A stretch of 64,000 bases of DNA from Euryarchaeota archaeon UBA557 (GCA_002503285.1 DARI01000008.1:12560-76559), one strand, 5' to 3'. Counted from the first letter of the stretch, positions 1 to 10,382 are shown. Numbers and translations are program-made. The notes: generated from the letters alone by a model not told the origin.

Positions 1-3000
1 TATGAACTCTTCACCCATGAATTCTACGGAAATTATGCGTGGCCCTAATTTCATATTTGGAGAAATGGGGACATATATACTAAAAAATCCTGTCTCATTT
101 ACAAACAATTCTGTCAGCAATTGTTCGTCAATATATGCATTGAGTGACCTATCAGGAATTGGCCTATTAACTAGATCAGTAAATTGCCCCTCAATCAAGA
201 CGAGATCATTGCGATCGACATCCGTAATTGACGTTGTAATAATGACCTTTGATACCTGAGATATATTAAAATCAATTGTATCAGATGATGGTAAATAATA
301 TTCGGGATTCAAGGAGTCTCCCTGGCCCATTGGATTGACCCAAGTAAAGCCTCCTAGAAATTTCATTGTAGCCTTATGTAAACCGTAATTAATATCTTCC
401 GGAATATCATATACAATACTCCATGATCTTGTAGTTCCATTTGATTGAGTTGTATAAAGAGGCCCTACGTCAATATCATTTATGAAAAGATGTATGATTC
501 CTCCAGAAGGAGATTCATCAGTAAATAGGCTATCCGAATGTTCGTCGGTAAGAATTCCTGAAAATGTAATTTTCTCACCGGCTATAAATTCACCTTCCAC
601 CCTCAATACATTCAAGTTAGTTGGTGCCAAAATAATTATTCTCGTCCATGCTTCATCTCCAAGCAGTCCAATAGTACTATTTATTCCATTAAATGAGACA
701 GTTATTTTCAAAGGACCAACTTTTGTAAATTGATCTATATTTAAAATAGTAGTTGAAAAACCCTCTAAATCAGTATTAGATGTACTTACCAGTAGTCCTT
801 CAATACTTACATCATAAGGAACAGATGGAACTGGGTTACCCGCATTATCAATTATTGATATATTAATAGAAACTGATTCTCCCCTAATTGTCCTGCTATC
901 TGAATCCAAATCTGAAGGATCTAAAATTGTGAGTAATGAGTATCCTCTGCTACTAAAAATAGAGACATTTTCACTAGATTCATAATAGTTAACATCTGGA
1001 GTGTAAATTACTTTTATTTCATTAACTCCACGGGAAAATGTCAAATCTAATCTGATAATTCCACTCCAGTTACCATCATCTGAAAATGATAATGAAGAAA
1101 CAGTAAAAGTATCTAATTCATCATTTATTGAAAATGTTAATGCAGGAGATAATAATGCTCCCTGCCTATTTGTTACCGAGCTTCCATTACTAGAAATTAA
1201 TGAACCAGTAACGTTAAAGAATTCACCAGGCAATGGATTTGCAGTTATTGGATATATTTGAATAGAGGTTGATGATCTGATAGAAATTGTATTAATTATT
1301 TCAAATATAGAGTTTAAAGTACTTGAACCATTAAAAAATAGAGTTACATTAACAAGACCTAACGGATGATTATTTGGTATTAGGAAATCAAAATTTACAT
1401 TCCCTTGATTATCAGTGATATTATTATCCAACCAAGTTTCATGAAATTTAGCGGCTACTTCGAGGCCGTTTAAATTAATATTATTATCACTAAATTCCAC
1501 AAGTCTTCCACCTATTGTTACAGATGTTCCCCTATCTATAACTGTATTTATTAAAGGAGTAGTTTCTATAAAATTAGGAATTCCCCGAACTAATATACTA
1601 GTATCTCCAGTCCCAGATAAATAGAATGGGCTGGAATCGTTTACTACACTAATAATTAGAGTTCTGACTCCACTAGTTACGCCGTTACCCAATACATCCG
1701 TAGGAACCGAGACGGTAAAACTACCATTATTACTAGTGGTGAAATCAGTAATTAAAATTTCATTCGGATCATCTAAAAAGAAAATTTCTATTTCAACTGG
1801 GCCCTGTACAGTCCTGTTTGCATCAACAGAATCCATCACTCTGCCGGAAACTGTGAAATATTGTAGAGCAGTGACTTCAGCAGGTATTGAATCTATTTCA
1901 ATTATACTTCCTACTCGGACAGTTAAGTTGGCATAATCTTCACCTTCGAGCCATCTTCCTGCATTAATATCAGTCAAATTATCGTCTATGTCATCAGGTG
2001 CTAAAATTCGTATTTGATAATAACCTGGTACTGTATTAACAGGAATTATTGGATCAAATAGTGCATTACCATCGGAATTTGAAATAGTAGAATCAAGTAG
2101 TTGTTGAGCGTTGCCTCCCCAGTCAAAATATAATTCTACAGTAATATCACTTAGTCGTGATGAATCAGCTAAATCACTGATTGATGCATTTAAATTTAGA
2201 GTATTCCCCGCGGTGACAATGGCTACTGAAGAATTTAATTCGACAATGAATTCAGTTTGTATCCCTGCATTTACCAAGACAGGGGACGTGTCTTGGTAAA
2301 ATATACCTCCAGCTGGAGGATTTAGATTAAAATCTAATTCTAAGTATAATTCATAAGCTCCTGAACCAACATCACCAGGCATTATGAAAGATAGATTATA
2401 TTCACCTGTTTGTGTATCTATCCAATCGCTAGATAAGACGTAAATAGTTGGAGGAGAAGGGAAACCATCTGGAGTAGGGGGTAAATCTGTTGGAACATGT
2501 AGTGACAAAGTTATGGAAGAGTTATTTCCAATAATTGGATTATTTGACATTATATCATTAGTAAAACCGGTAACCCAATTCTGAGAAGATGGGTTGCCCC
2601 CTTGTGACCATTCAAATCCTAAATTCGTAGTAACATTACCCCTTCCCTTTATCCTTATTTCATCAATAGAATTATTTGGATTTAACCATTTTGAACCATT
2701 ATAAAACAATGACCAATTATAATCATCCGGAATAGTGGCAAGATCTGGAGTCCAGCCTACTAGTAACTTAGGATTAGTTGGGTCAGTAATATTCCAGACT
2801 TCGTCGCCATTAAATTCTAATCTATAATTACCTTCAAAGTTTGCAAGTGAAGTGCCCGTATGATCTGTCAATATTACATCTACTTCTGCAGCTATACCTC
2901 TCATTTTTGAAGCCAGAGAATAATTGAAAAATATATCACTTCTAATTCCATAAATATCGGTAAATATTTCCTGATCATTAGAAGTTAAGAGATCAGCATC

Positions 3001-6000
3001 AAATCTGATTCTAACTTCGACTGGCCCGGCAGGTATTGGAACTTCTGAGGCATTAAATAGCCAATTAATTGAAAAATTACCGGGCCCATCAATCCAAGAA
3101 GAATTGTTTAGTTGCCATGATTTAATACCGATAAACGGGCCATTGAAATCGGATTTACGCATATCTAAATAAAGAGTTCCATTAAGTGCATCTTGACTTA
3201 GGCCCCTACTTAATACTGAGCCATTTAAAAATATATTTGAGTTAATATCAATAATTGAGTTATTAGAATTTATACTTTCTAAAACTACAGTCATATTCGG
3301 AGATGGAGTTACTTCAAACATGAATGAATATATATTAGGCATTGCATGATATGTTGGATTAGAGTCATTATTCATATCATCTTGATGCCATCCAGAAAAC
3401 TCTAATGAAGCATTAATTAGTCCCAAAGGTTCTTGATCTTGTAATGGAATTATAAATTCAAAATATCCCCCAGGTCCTACGTCACTAATTAATTCCACAT
3501 TACCATCTAATGAAGTAGAATAAATTAATTCTAATTGTAAATTATCAACTGTAGTTGGATCTATTTTAGGATCGTTTTTCCAAGACATCTGACCAGATAT
3601 GGTCGTATTGACTCCAACACCTATCATTGGTTGTTCAACAGGGAATGGATCAAGAATAGATAAATTAACATCATCTGTTATGTTAATAGTCCAAGAAAAT
3701 GAAATTCCTTGGTTTCCAACATAATTTTTCTTTGAAGTTTGAATAACTAAAGAAGCGTAGCCAGGACTTAGAATTTCAGCTGGCAATCCAGATAAATTAA
3801 AAAATCCGTTTGAATCAGATGTTGTAGTTGCGACAAGATATTCAAGAATTGCGGCAGATCCGGGTATATCAGATATATCCAGCGGTGAAACCAAGTATAA
3901 TGAGAGTGTTATATCAGATACGGAAGTAGAGTTGCTAACAAATTGCAATGTCCCTTCAACAGAAATATTTTGGCCAAAATTCAAATCCCGTTTAAGGGAA
4001 TCTGGCGACCATGATTCATCTAGTACCTCAACTAAGGACATTGGTGGGCATGCTTCAAAGGGTATCCAACCCAAATCTAAGTTTCCTTGATTTTGATTAG
4101 TTTGTAGATGTACTTCTGCCCACCATGTAAAATCCCCTCCATAAACGTCATATGATTTACCAGTCCATTCTCCTCCTGAGAATCCCGTAACTTTTCTAGT
4201 TGGCATTCCTGCATGACGTAACATAACTGTAAACAGAGAGGTAAATTCATCGCAACTTCCTTCAAATGAAGAAGTTAAAATCCAATTTGAAATATCGCTA
4301 TCCATACCGGTATTATTGGGCCTAGAAGATCCATCGTGATTACGTAAAAATGTTATAGTTTCATTGCCATTAATTATAAAATCTTGAATAGCAATAATTT
4401 TATCCCACGCTGAAACAGCTCCAGAGGTATTTATTATTTGCTGAGTTATATTATTTACCTCAAGGCCATAGTCATTCAAGTATGATTCTGGTAAGGATGT
4501 GGCATAACTACTTCCAGAAAAAATTGTCGAATTATCCCTTATTTGGGTGCCCAATATTATTTCTGGGGCCGAAACATATAAATTTTCAATATTAGAATTA
4601 TCAATAATGATGTCACGAGTATAATTTGAAAAGTTTAATCCTGCAGAAGCATCGGACCAACTGACAAATTCATATGAATTATATGGAGATATTAATTCAA
4701 TTCCGGGGGACATAATTCCATCTTGATAAACTAATTCCCAGTCAAGAGCAGAAGAAGAGTTCCAAAATGAAGGATCGGCTACGCCTTGACTTATGTTCGA
4801 AGAGGGTGTAATAAGAGTATTTCCGACAAGGCTTGAATTTACCCCCCAAGAAACTCCTGTATAACTATCATATGTGTGCCACCTCCAGTAATGTTTCATA
4901 CCTGTGTCAAGGCCTGATGAGAGATTAAATGCTGAAAAGAATAATGAATTATATGAGATGTCATCTGAGGAATTGAAAGGATCCGTAGGTGCATCTACAC
5001 AATCATTAGTCCAAAAAGATTCAGGGCACTCTTGGCCATCAGGAACGCCTCCCCCATCCGTATCGGGATCTAGCCAATTTGTCCCTATATCTTGTTCAAT
5101 AGTATCAGGAATTCCGTCACCATCGGTATCTGTTGGATTTATATCATCATTGGGATTATTTTGAGGATTAGTACCGTCGAGATATTCTTGACCATCAGTA
5201 ACTCCTCCATTGTCGGAATCGGATTGGTTCCAAAGTGTAATATAACTATCTTGAGTCAAGTTTCCTTGAGTAATCCCAAACGACAAACTGCAGCCAGTAT
5301 TATTTTCAAAATAATTATTTAATCCATCCATATCTGAGTCCAATATATTGTCGCAAGGCTCCAAGGGATCTGTAAAATTTTGAATTTCAGATAAATCATT
5401 TACCCCATCCCCATCCGAATCTGACATATTTATATTTGAAATGTAACCCCAAGTTCCAACTAGTTCTTCCCAATCTGCCAATCCATCTGAATCTAAATCA
5501 GAGTAATCGTCATCGCAATGAGGATCATTAATTGCTCCAACAGTAGCATTCCAACACCATGATCCATTAGTAATAATTATACTTGAAGTTCCTAATGGCA
5601 CATCTAAATCAATACCTCTGAGAGTATTACCAAAAATACTGACGAATCTAAATCCCGTTAGGTCGCCTGAAGTATTATTATAATATGCCATTGGATAATC
5701 TATTTGCCTCCAGTCAATCGGATTTGGATTAATCCCCTCAGTAGAATTAAGAGTTAGTTCTTTAGTAGATATGTCATAATTTAATATTGAAAATTCTAAA
5801 TTTACATATGACATGCATGGATCCGTAGCCCTCATGAAATCAAGTTCTTCTCCATCGGTAGCGCCTCCTCCATCGCTATCAGCTAAATTCCATAATGTAC
5901 AAGTTAGGTTTTCTTCCCAATTTTGCAATCCATCGCCATCGAAATCACCATCATCTTCTATCCGAGTAGGATCTGTTTCTCCGACGTCTATCAGCCCATT

Positions 6001-7155
6001 TCCATTTAGATCTTCTTCGCCATCTTCGAGGTAATCCCCATCAGTATTATTGTCAAGTGGATTAGACCCTTGTTCTGGATCTCCATACTGGCCATTTACT
6101 TCAATACCATCATTTATTCCATCTCCATCCGTATCTGGTGATGTTGGGTCTGTAAGTAGTGTCAAAGCTTCATATGAATCATTTAATCCATCTAGATCAG
6201 TATCATTATTTTGAGGATCAGTTTGCGTTATTCCATCAACCTCTGCAGTCAGAAATTGACACCCCCCCGGGCCCAGTTCCAGCATCGGATTACAAGGAGA
6301 TGTTGTAAAAGTCATATTATCGGGACCTGGTCTAAAATATTGAGTTGGGGGGAATGTAGATCCATTCCTAGTATTCCAAGCAGGGTTTACATATTCATAC
6401 AAATTAATTAAACCATCATTATCTGGATCTCCAAAAGTACCATCCATATTTGAGTTTGAGGTTGGATCTAGGTTGTGTGCAACTTCCCACCCATCGGGCA
6501 TTCCATCTCCATCCGTATCCCAGCCATTTCTATCTTCATCTATTAGTCCATCTCCGTCATCGTCATCAGATGAACAATCAGCATCTCCATCCTTATCATT
6601 ATCAAAAGAGTCGACTAATCCATCCTTATCATTATCAAAAGAGTCGGTGCAAATATTCCCCATTGGGTCTTCATCAAACCCATCACTGCCAGACCCTTGT
6701 AGAAGTTGCATTGCGCTTTCTTCATCCCAATTACTAACAGGAACGGTGCCATTCCACCATACGCCATTATCCAATACATTTGGAGTACCTGAAAAATCCC
6801 AATTTGAAGGAATAGAATATAAATACTCATTTAAATTAGTCAAGGAATCTAAATCTGGATCTCCTGTAGAACCATTATTTCCTACTGAAGATAATGGATC
6901 AAGACCATATTGCCATTCCCAGCCATCAGGTAAACCATCATTATCAGTATCAAAATCTTGTGGCTGAGTATTGATAAAAAATTCGATACCATAACTCAAC
7001 CCATCGCCGTCTTGATCAGTAGTTGCCATAGCTTCCCATATGCCATATTCCATGGCTAGAAAACTTGAAAAAACCATTATAATACTAAAAAACACTGCCG
7101 ATTTCTTTTTTCTATTAATTATATTTGCATCAGAATTTAATAAAATCCCATTCAT
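1..7155 (-). CDS. Giant secreted TSP3-repeat / transglutaminase-like protein (3' end outside window)
   Basis: An open frame runs from an ATG at 7155 to base 1 without a stop (2385 codons), so the C-terminus lies outside the window. Residues about 16-38 form a basic stretch then a hydrophobic segment, a signal peptide or anchor. From about residue 47 to 705 there are many Asp-rich thrombospondin type 3 units (DxDGDGxxD), known as calcium-binding spacers. A transglutaminase-like core follows at about 930-1040: Cys968 in a GSCDEF context, then TWWAEVH near 1010 and GWIPFEACPP near 1034. Aligned to the family C-H-D triad, the His position is Thr1010 and the Asp position is Glu1034, so catalysis is doubtful. 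The remaining ~1300 residues look like tandem beta-sandwich (Ig/CARDB-like) repeats rich in Asn and Ser. It lies 77 bases after the membrane-anchored gene ending at 7233, probably one transcript. Likely a cell-surface structural or adhesive protein. Confidence 0.85.
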   Translation of the reverse strand, partial: MNGILLNSDANIINRKKKSAVFFSIIMVFSSFLAMEYGIWEAMATTDQDGDGLSYGIEFFINTQPQDFDTDNDGLPDGWEWQYGLDPLSSVGNNGSTGDPDLDSLTNLNEYLYSIPSNWDFSGTPNVLDNGVWWNGTVPVSNWDEESAMQLLQGSGSDGFDEDPMGNICTDSFDNDKDGLVDSFDNDKDGDADCSSDDDDGDGLIDEDRNGWDTDGDGMPDGWEVAHNLDPTSNSNMDGTFGDPDNDGLINLYEYVNPAWNTRNGSTFPPTQYFRPGPDNMTFTTSPCNPMLELGPGGCQFLTAEVDGITQTDPQNNDTDLDGLNDSYEALTLLTDPTSPDTDGDGINDGIEVNGQYGDPEQGSNPLDNNTDGDYLEDGEEDLNGNGLIDVGETDPTRIEDDGDFDGDGLQNWEENLTCTLWNLADSDGGGATDGEELDFMRATDPCMSYVNLEFSILNYDISTKELTLNSTEGINPNPIDWRQIDYPMAYYNNTSGDLTGFRFVSIFGNTLRGIDLDVPLGTSSIIITNGSWCWNATVGAINDPHCDDDYSDLDSDGLADWEELVGTWGYISNINMSDSDGDGVNDLSEIQNFTDPLEPCDNILDSDMDGLNNYFENNTGCSLSFGITQGNLTQDSYITLWNQSDSDNGGVTDGQEYLDGTNPQNNPNDDINPTDTDGDGIPDTIEQDIGTNWLDPDTDGGGVPDGQECPESFWTNDCVDAPTDPFNSSDDISYNSLFFSAFNLSSGLDTGMKHYWRWHTYDSYTGVSWGVNSSLVGNTLITPSSNISQGVADPSFWNSSSALDWELVYQDGIMSPGIELISPYNSYEFVSWSDASAGLNFSNYTRDIIIDNSNIENLYVSAPEIILGTQIRDNSTIFSGSSYATSLPESYLNDYGLEVNNITQQIINTSGAVSAWDKIIAIQDFIINGNETITFLRNHDGSSRPNNTGMDSDISNWILTSSFEGSCDEFTSLFTVMLRHAGMPTRKVTGFSGGEWTGKSYDVYGGDFTWWAEVHLQTNQNQGNLDLGWIPFEACPPMSLVEVLDESWSPDSLKRDLNFGQNISVEGTLQFVSNSTSVSDITLSLYLVSPLDISDIPGSAAILEYLVATTTSDSNGFFNLSGLPAEILSPGYASLVIQTSKKNYVGNQGISFSWTINITDDVNLSILDPFPVEQPMIGVGVNTTISGQMSWKNDPKIDPTTVDNLQLELIYSTSLDGNVELISDVGPGGYFEFIIPLQDQEPLGLINASLEFSGWHQDDMNNDSNPTYHAMPNIYSFMFEVTPSPNMTVVLESINSNNSIIDINSNIFLNGSVLSRGLSQDALNGTLYLDMRKSDFNGPFIGIKSWQLNNSSWIDGPGNFSINWLFNASEVPIPAGPVEVRIRFDADLLTSNDQEIFTDIYGIRSDIFFNYSLASKMRGIAAEVDVILTDHTGTSLANFEGNYRLEFNGDEVWNITDPTNPKLLVGWTPDLATIPDDYNWSLFYNGSKWLNPNNSIDEIRIKGRGNVTTNLGFEWSQGGNPSSQNWVTGFTNDIMSNNPIIGNNSSITLSLHVPTDLPPTPDGFPSPPTIYVLSSDWIDTQTGEYNLSFIMPGDVGSGAYELYLELDFNLNPPAGGIFYQDTSPVLVNAGIQTEFIVELNSSVAIVTAGNTLNLNASISDLADSSRLSDITVELYFDWGGNAQQLLDSTISNSDGNALFDPIIPVNTVPGYYQIRILAPDDIDDNLTDINAGRWLEGEDYANLTVRVGSIIEIDSIPAEVTALQYFTVSGRVMDSVDANRTVQGPVEIEIFFLDDPNEILITDFTTSNNGSFTVSVPTDVLGNGVTSGVRTLIISVVNDSSPFYLSGTGDTSILVRGIPNFIETTPLINTVIDRGTSVTIGGRLVEFSDNNINLNGLEVAAKFHETWLDNNITDNQGNVNFDFLIPNNHPLGLVNVTLFFNGSSTLNSIFEIINTISIRSSTSIQIYPITANPLPGEFFNVTGSLISSNGSSVTNRQGALLSPALTFSINDELDTFTVSSLSFSDDGNWSGIIRLDLTFSRGVNEIKVIYTPDVNYYESSENVSIFSSRGYSLLTILDPSDLDSDSRTIRGESVSINISIIDNAGNPVPSVPYDVSIEGLLVSTSNTDLEGFSTTILNIDQFTKVGPLKITVSFNGINSTIGLLGDEAWTRIIILAPTNLNVLRVEGEFIAGEKITFSGILTDEHSDSLFTDESPSGGIIHLFINDIDVGPLYTTQSNGTTRSWSIVYDIPEDINYGLHKATMKFLGGFTWVNPMGQGDSLNPEYYLPSSDTIDFNISQVSKVIITTSITDVDRNDLVLIEGQFTDLVNRPIPDRSLNAYIDEQLLTELFVNETGFFSIYVPISPNMKLGPRIISVEFMGEEFI
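6587..6646 (-). repeat. 33-base tandem duplication inside the TSP3 region
   Basis: The same 27 bases occur at 6587-6613 and 6620-6646, a period of 33 bases that keeps frame. They encode two copies of DSFDNDKDG joined by a short linker, one calcium-binding-type loop duplicated. Such near-identical DNA in an otherwise diverged repeat array suggests recent slippage or unequal exchange. Confidence 0.85.
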
Positions 7156-7232
7156 GATGCTATCCTCATTTCTAGGGGGTTATATAATGGTCTTAAGAAG
7201 AATGGAGCGTCGTTCGGACAGTTGGTGATTTT

Positions 7233-10175
7233 TTACACAAGTTCGATGTCTTCTTCCTCATATCTATCTATCGAGTTATCAATCTCCTCCAAAATTGGTT
7301 CTGGAATTTCGGGCATTTGATCTACTTCATTATTATTATTTTCCGTAGCAGATATCACTTCCAAGTATGCCATTTGGGCAGCCCATTTTCTTTTATTCAT
7401 ACGGCTTTGAATACCTGCAAATAATAGTAAAACTCCGACTAGACCTAAAATCATAGTTGATAATCTCGGATGAGTCAATTCATTTAGTATTATTTCAGTT
7501 ACTGAAGAAATTTCAATAACTGCATCTAGAGTAAATTTAGCTGTATAATCATCGGAAAAACTTTGCTGAGTATCAAGAGGCGATGCAGAAATTATGATTG
7601 GTATCTTATCACCATTATTGGAATTACTAGGGACAGTTATATCAATTGTAAAAGTCTCTTCTTCGAAAGCCTCTAGTTCTATTAGTGGAGATCCGGATTT
7701 GCCTTCTATTGAGATAATCCAACCAGTGGCTTCGATTTCAGAATTTAATAATACAGTCATTGGAGTATTTGCCTTATTTCTGACCTTCATCTGAATTGAA
7801 TATGATTCTCCAGGAATAAAACGAGATACAGGAGATACTTGGACTATCTCAAGATTTGGATCTGAAGCTTCAACCTCAAATGTCATAGGCAAATCAAAGT
7901 AACGAGGATTTTTATCTTCAGTATCCTCTATTATTCTGAGATAAACAGTATGATTGCCCACTTCTACCTGATTTGTCAATGTTACCGTTACAAATACTTC
8001 AGTATAATCATTGGGTCCAAGAGTAACTCTTGGGACAGAGTTGCCATCTTTATCTTTAATTGTAAATTGCCACTGACCATAAAGTGGGTTTAAATCCAAA
8101 TTTTTATTTAATGATGCTGGATTTTGAATTCTCCAAAGAGTAGATGGTTGATCATTTTCCATAGTATTAAGAATTCTGGCCCTTAAATCCACAGTTGGTT
8201 TATCCATATCTGGTGCGCATAAAGAAACTTCGATGTGCCCCAAAGGAGTTCCGTCGCAATCTTGTGAGATTTCAGCCCTTATACCAAATGTTCTCTGAAT
8301 AGTGAAAATTATAGTAGATCTCAATGAGGCATTGCCTTCACTGATTATTTCTAATTCTATCTGTCCGATATCTGAGTCCTCCCTATCGTCAGAGGGCTTT
8401 ACACTAAATTTTAGGATTTGAGTAGAGTGCCTTTCTAATAATGATACGTGAAAGGTTCCATCTCCTTCATCCTCTAGTATTCGTTCTCCTGTATCATTAT
8501 CGAATACTTGAAAAATAGCTTTTGAACGTTTTAGAATATCTATTCTAAATGAGTCTGCATCAAAACCAGTATTAAAAATCTCCAACAAGAATGGATTAAA
8601 TTCACCATATTCTACATATCTTGGTATATCTTGGTTAATTGCATCGCCTCTGGTTGAATTTGCTATTGCAACATCATGTTCTTCAGACCAAAGAGAAATT
8701 TCGGGAGGTTGGTAAACATCGATTTTTTCCAAATCCAATTCAAGAGTATCTTGATGGACAACTGTTAGAACTCCTTCTACTGTAGCTTCTGCAATTGCTC
8801 TTATTTTTATCTTGCCCGGCGTAGTGCTTAGATCATCGGGTGCAGTAATTGATAGAATTGGATTTAATACATCGCCCCCTTGACTTAATGTATAACCACC
8901 AGGGGAGTCGAATTCTACAAGCCATGAGCTTCCTAAATTTGTAATAACTTCCAGTTCAACCTGCATAGATTTAGTTGAGTCTCCTCTGTGGACTAACTGG
9001 AGAGGAATGGGCGTAGTCTCACCTGGTGCTATAAATTCAATATAATTATCAAATCGATGATTTACTGCTACCCCCCATTGTAGCATTTTTATTGTTTCAT
9101 GCTCAATAACAATAGTATTACCTTGAATGTCTGAGACTTCTAGTTCGATTGAGTAATCGCCCGATGTAAGGCCGCTCGGATACGTCCAAATATATTTTCC
9201 AAATATTCCTGCACTAGTATCTTCAATATCTGCATCGGGCAACAATTGGATTTTTTCACGAATTTTGTAAACGCCATTTGGGTCCCTCACCAAAAGTTCA
9301 ACAGCGGCAATGTCATATCTTCCAAAGGCACTTTTTACGTCAAATGTAAATTGCATTGCCCTCTCAGAAACTATATCATTTGGGTACCATTCTAATTCCG
9401 GCCCTTCAACTAATTCAGAACCTTCTCTTTGTACAAGAACTAAACTATCAGCCATTGCATTGGCGTTAACTTCCATACTTGAAAATCTATTGCCATCGCC
9501 ATCAATTTCATTCCATGCAATTTCAGCTTCACAAGAGGAGAATAAACCTCCGCCATCGCAATTATCCATTGATGCTTCTATGATAATTTCTAATCTTCCA
9601 TCTTTAGAAACAGAAAATTGTTCCCTAGATCCAACACTTACTTCAAACACCTCATAATCGAAATCTTCACAACTGCTACCTATTCCAGAATTGCAGGCAT
9701 CAAACTTCAATGTAACAGAACCTATTGTGGAGCCTGATGCTTTCATAGTGACTGTCCAATCTACAGTAGAGCCGCTAGGTCCTGAAGCCCTTAAGAATAA
9801 ATTTAATGGAATGTAATAATTATTGCTACCTTGTAGACTACGTGTTGTGAAGTCCAAGGTGGACCTAAGTTTAGCCGTAGAGAATTGAACGGCGTTATCT
9901 AATGCATCAGCAGTTGCTTGCCCTCCATCTTCTGGAATTTTAGTCGTAATTAATCCATCACCATCGGAGGATCCATTATTATCGTTTTCTGCAAAATATA
10001 ACCTATACAAATTAGTATCCTGAGAGTTTTCATATTTTTTGTTTTCTTGGTAATTAAGTTCTAAATTGGAGGTTGAGGCGATATAAATCGGTGCTAAAAT
10101 TAATAATGCGAGAAAAACAGCGATTAGAGTACTTTTGTTACGTCCAACAGATGTGTAATAGTTCTCCATACCCAT
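7233..10175 (-). CDS. Membrane-anchored extracellular beta-sandwich protein (980 aa)
   Basis: The protein has an N-terminal hydrophobic segment (residues about 15-33), a long extracellular region, a second transmembrane helix near the C-terminus (about 918-936, around LGLVGVLLLFAGIQ) and an acidic cytoplasmic tail. The extracellular part contains repeated segments that look like Ig-like or NEW3/CARDB beta-sandwiches, with phrases such as PGESYSIQMKVRNKAN typical of such domains in archaeal surface proteins. A stretch with several Cys near residues 160-215 may form disulfides. No catalytic motif is visible. It precedes the giant TSP3 gene by 77 bases on the same strand and may anchor or assemble it; that link is inferred from position. 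The ATG at 10175 is the natural start, with MGMENYY leading directly into the signal-anchor. Confidence 0.8.
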   Translation of the reverse strand: MGMENYYTSVGRNKSTLIAVFLALLILAPIYIASTSNLELNYQENKKYENSQDTNLYRLYFAENDNNGSSDGDGLITTKIPEDGGQATADALDNAVQFSTAKLRSTLDFTTRSLQGSNNYYIPLNLFLRASGPSGSTVDWTVTMKASGSTIGSVTLKFDACNSGIGSSCEDFDYEVFEVSVGSREQFSVSKDGRLEIIIEASMDNCDGGGLFSSCEAEIAWNEIDGDGNRFSSMEVNANAMADSLVLVQREGSELVEGPELEWYPNDIVSERAMQFTFDVKSAFGRYDIAAVELLVRDPNGVYKIREKIQLLPDADIEDTSAGIFGKYIWTYPSGLTSGDYSIELEVSDIQGNTIVIEHETIKMLQWGVAVNHRFDNYIEFIAPGETTPIPLQLVHRGDSTKSMQVELEVITNLGSSWLVEFDSPGGYTLSQGGDVLNPILSITAPDDLSTTPGKIKIRAIAEATVEGVLTVVHQDTLELDLEKIDVYQPPEISLWSEEHDVAIANSTRGDAINQDIPRYVEYGEFNPFLLEIFNTGFDADSFRIDILKRSKAIFQVFDNDTGERILEDEGDGTFHVSLLERHSTQILKFSVKPSDDREDSDIGQIELEIISEGNASLRSTIIFTIQRTFGIRAEISQDCDGTPLGHIEVSLCAPDMDKPTVDLRARILNTMENDQPSTLWRIQNPASLNKNLDLNPLYGQWQFTIKDKDGNSVPRVTLGPNDYTEVFVTVTLTNQVEVGNHTVYLRIIEDTEDKNPRYFDLPMTFEVEASDPNLEIVQVSPVSRFIPGESYSIQMKVRNKANTPMTVLLNSEIEATGWIISIEGKSGSPLIELEAFEEETFTIDITVPSNSNNGDKIPIIISASPLDTQQSFSDDYTAKFTLDAVIEISSVTEIILNELTHPRLSTMILGLVGVLLLFAGIQSRMNKRKWAAQMAYLEVISATENNNNEVDQMPEIPEPILEEIDNSIDRYEEEDIELV

Positions 10176-10266
10176 CCGATATAATCAAATTGTTAAAACG
10201 TTCGGGACAATAGTACTAGATATGCATCAAATATTGCATTAAATTATCAGTTCGATTCAAAGCAGG

Positions 10267-10285
10267 AAGCCTCGGCGCTAGGCTT
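10267..10285 (+). other. Hairpin abutting the 5' end of tRNA-Leu
   Basis: AAGCCT (10267-10272) and AGGCTT (10280-10285) form a perfect six-pair stem around a seven-base loop and end exactly one base before the tRNA. It could sit in the pre-tRNA leader or be a DNA regulatory site. An AT-rich box near 10236-10246 would place a transcription start just before this stem. Confidence 0.5.
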
Positions 10286-10370
10286 GCTGGGATACCCGAG
10301 CGGTCAAAGGGGCCGGACTTAAGCTCCGGTGGCAAGGCCTTCGTGGGTTCAAATCCCACTCCCAGCACCA
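10286..10370 (+). tRNA. tRNA-Leu (anticodon UAA), CCA encoded
   Basis: The acceptor stem GCTGGGA pairs with TCCCAGC. The anticodon stem CCGGA/TCCGG encloses the loop CTTAAGC, giving anticodon TAA. A long class II variable arm, the T arm GTGGG-TTCAAAT-CCCAC, a discriminator A and a genomically encoded CCA follow. The long variable arm and UAA anticodon identify leucine. No intron is visible. It is expressed towards the convergent folB gene, whose stop lies 12 bases beyond. Confidence 0.95.
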
Positions 10371-10382
10371 TTTTATGTATTA

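Noticed and set aside
6587..6646. Short direct repeats resembling a CRISPR
   Set aside because: Only two units, in frame, in coding DNA with no spacers and no cas genes.
2..7000. Many plus-strand open frames of 60-165 codons, rich in Ser and Pro
   Set aside because: They are antisense to the continuous minus-strand frame of the giant TSP3 protein; Ser/Pro/His-rich translations arise from the complement of Asp/Gly-rich repeats.
10250..10258. GTTCGATTC, a tRNA T-loop-like string upstream of tRNA-Leu
   Set aside because: No flanking T stem, acceptor or anticodon arm; probably chance.
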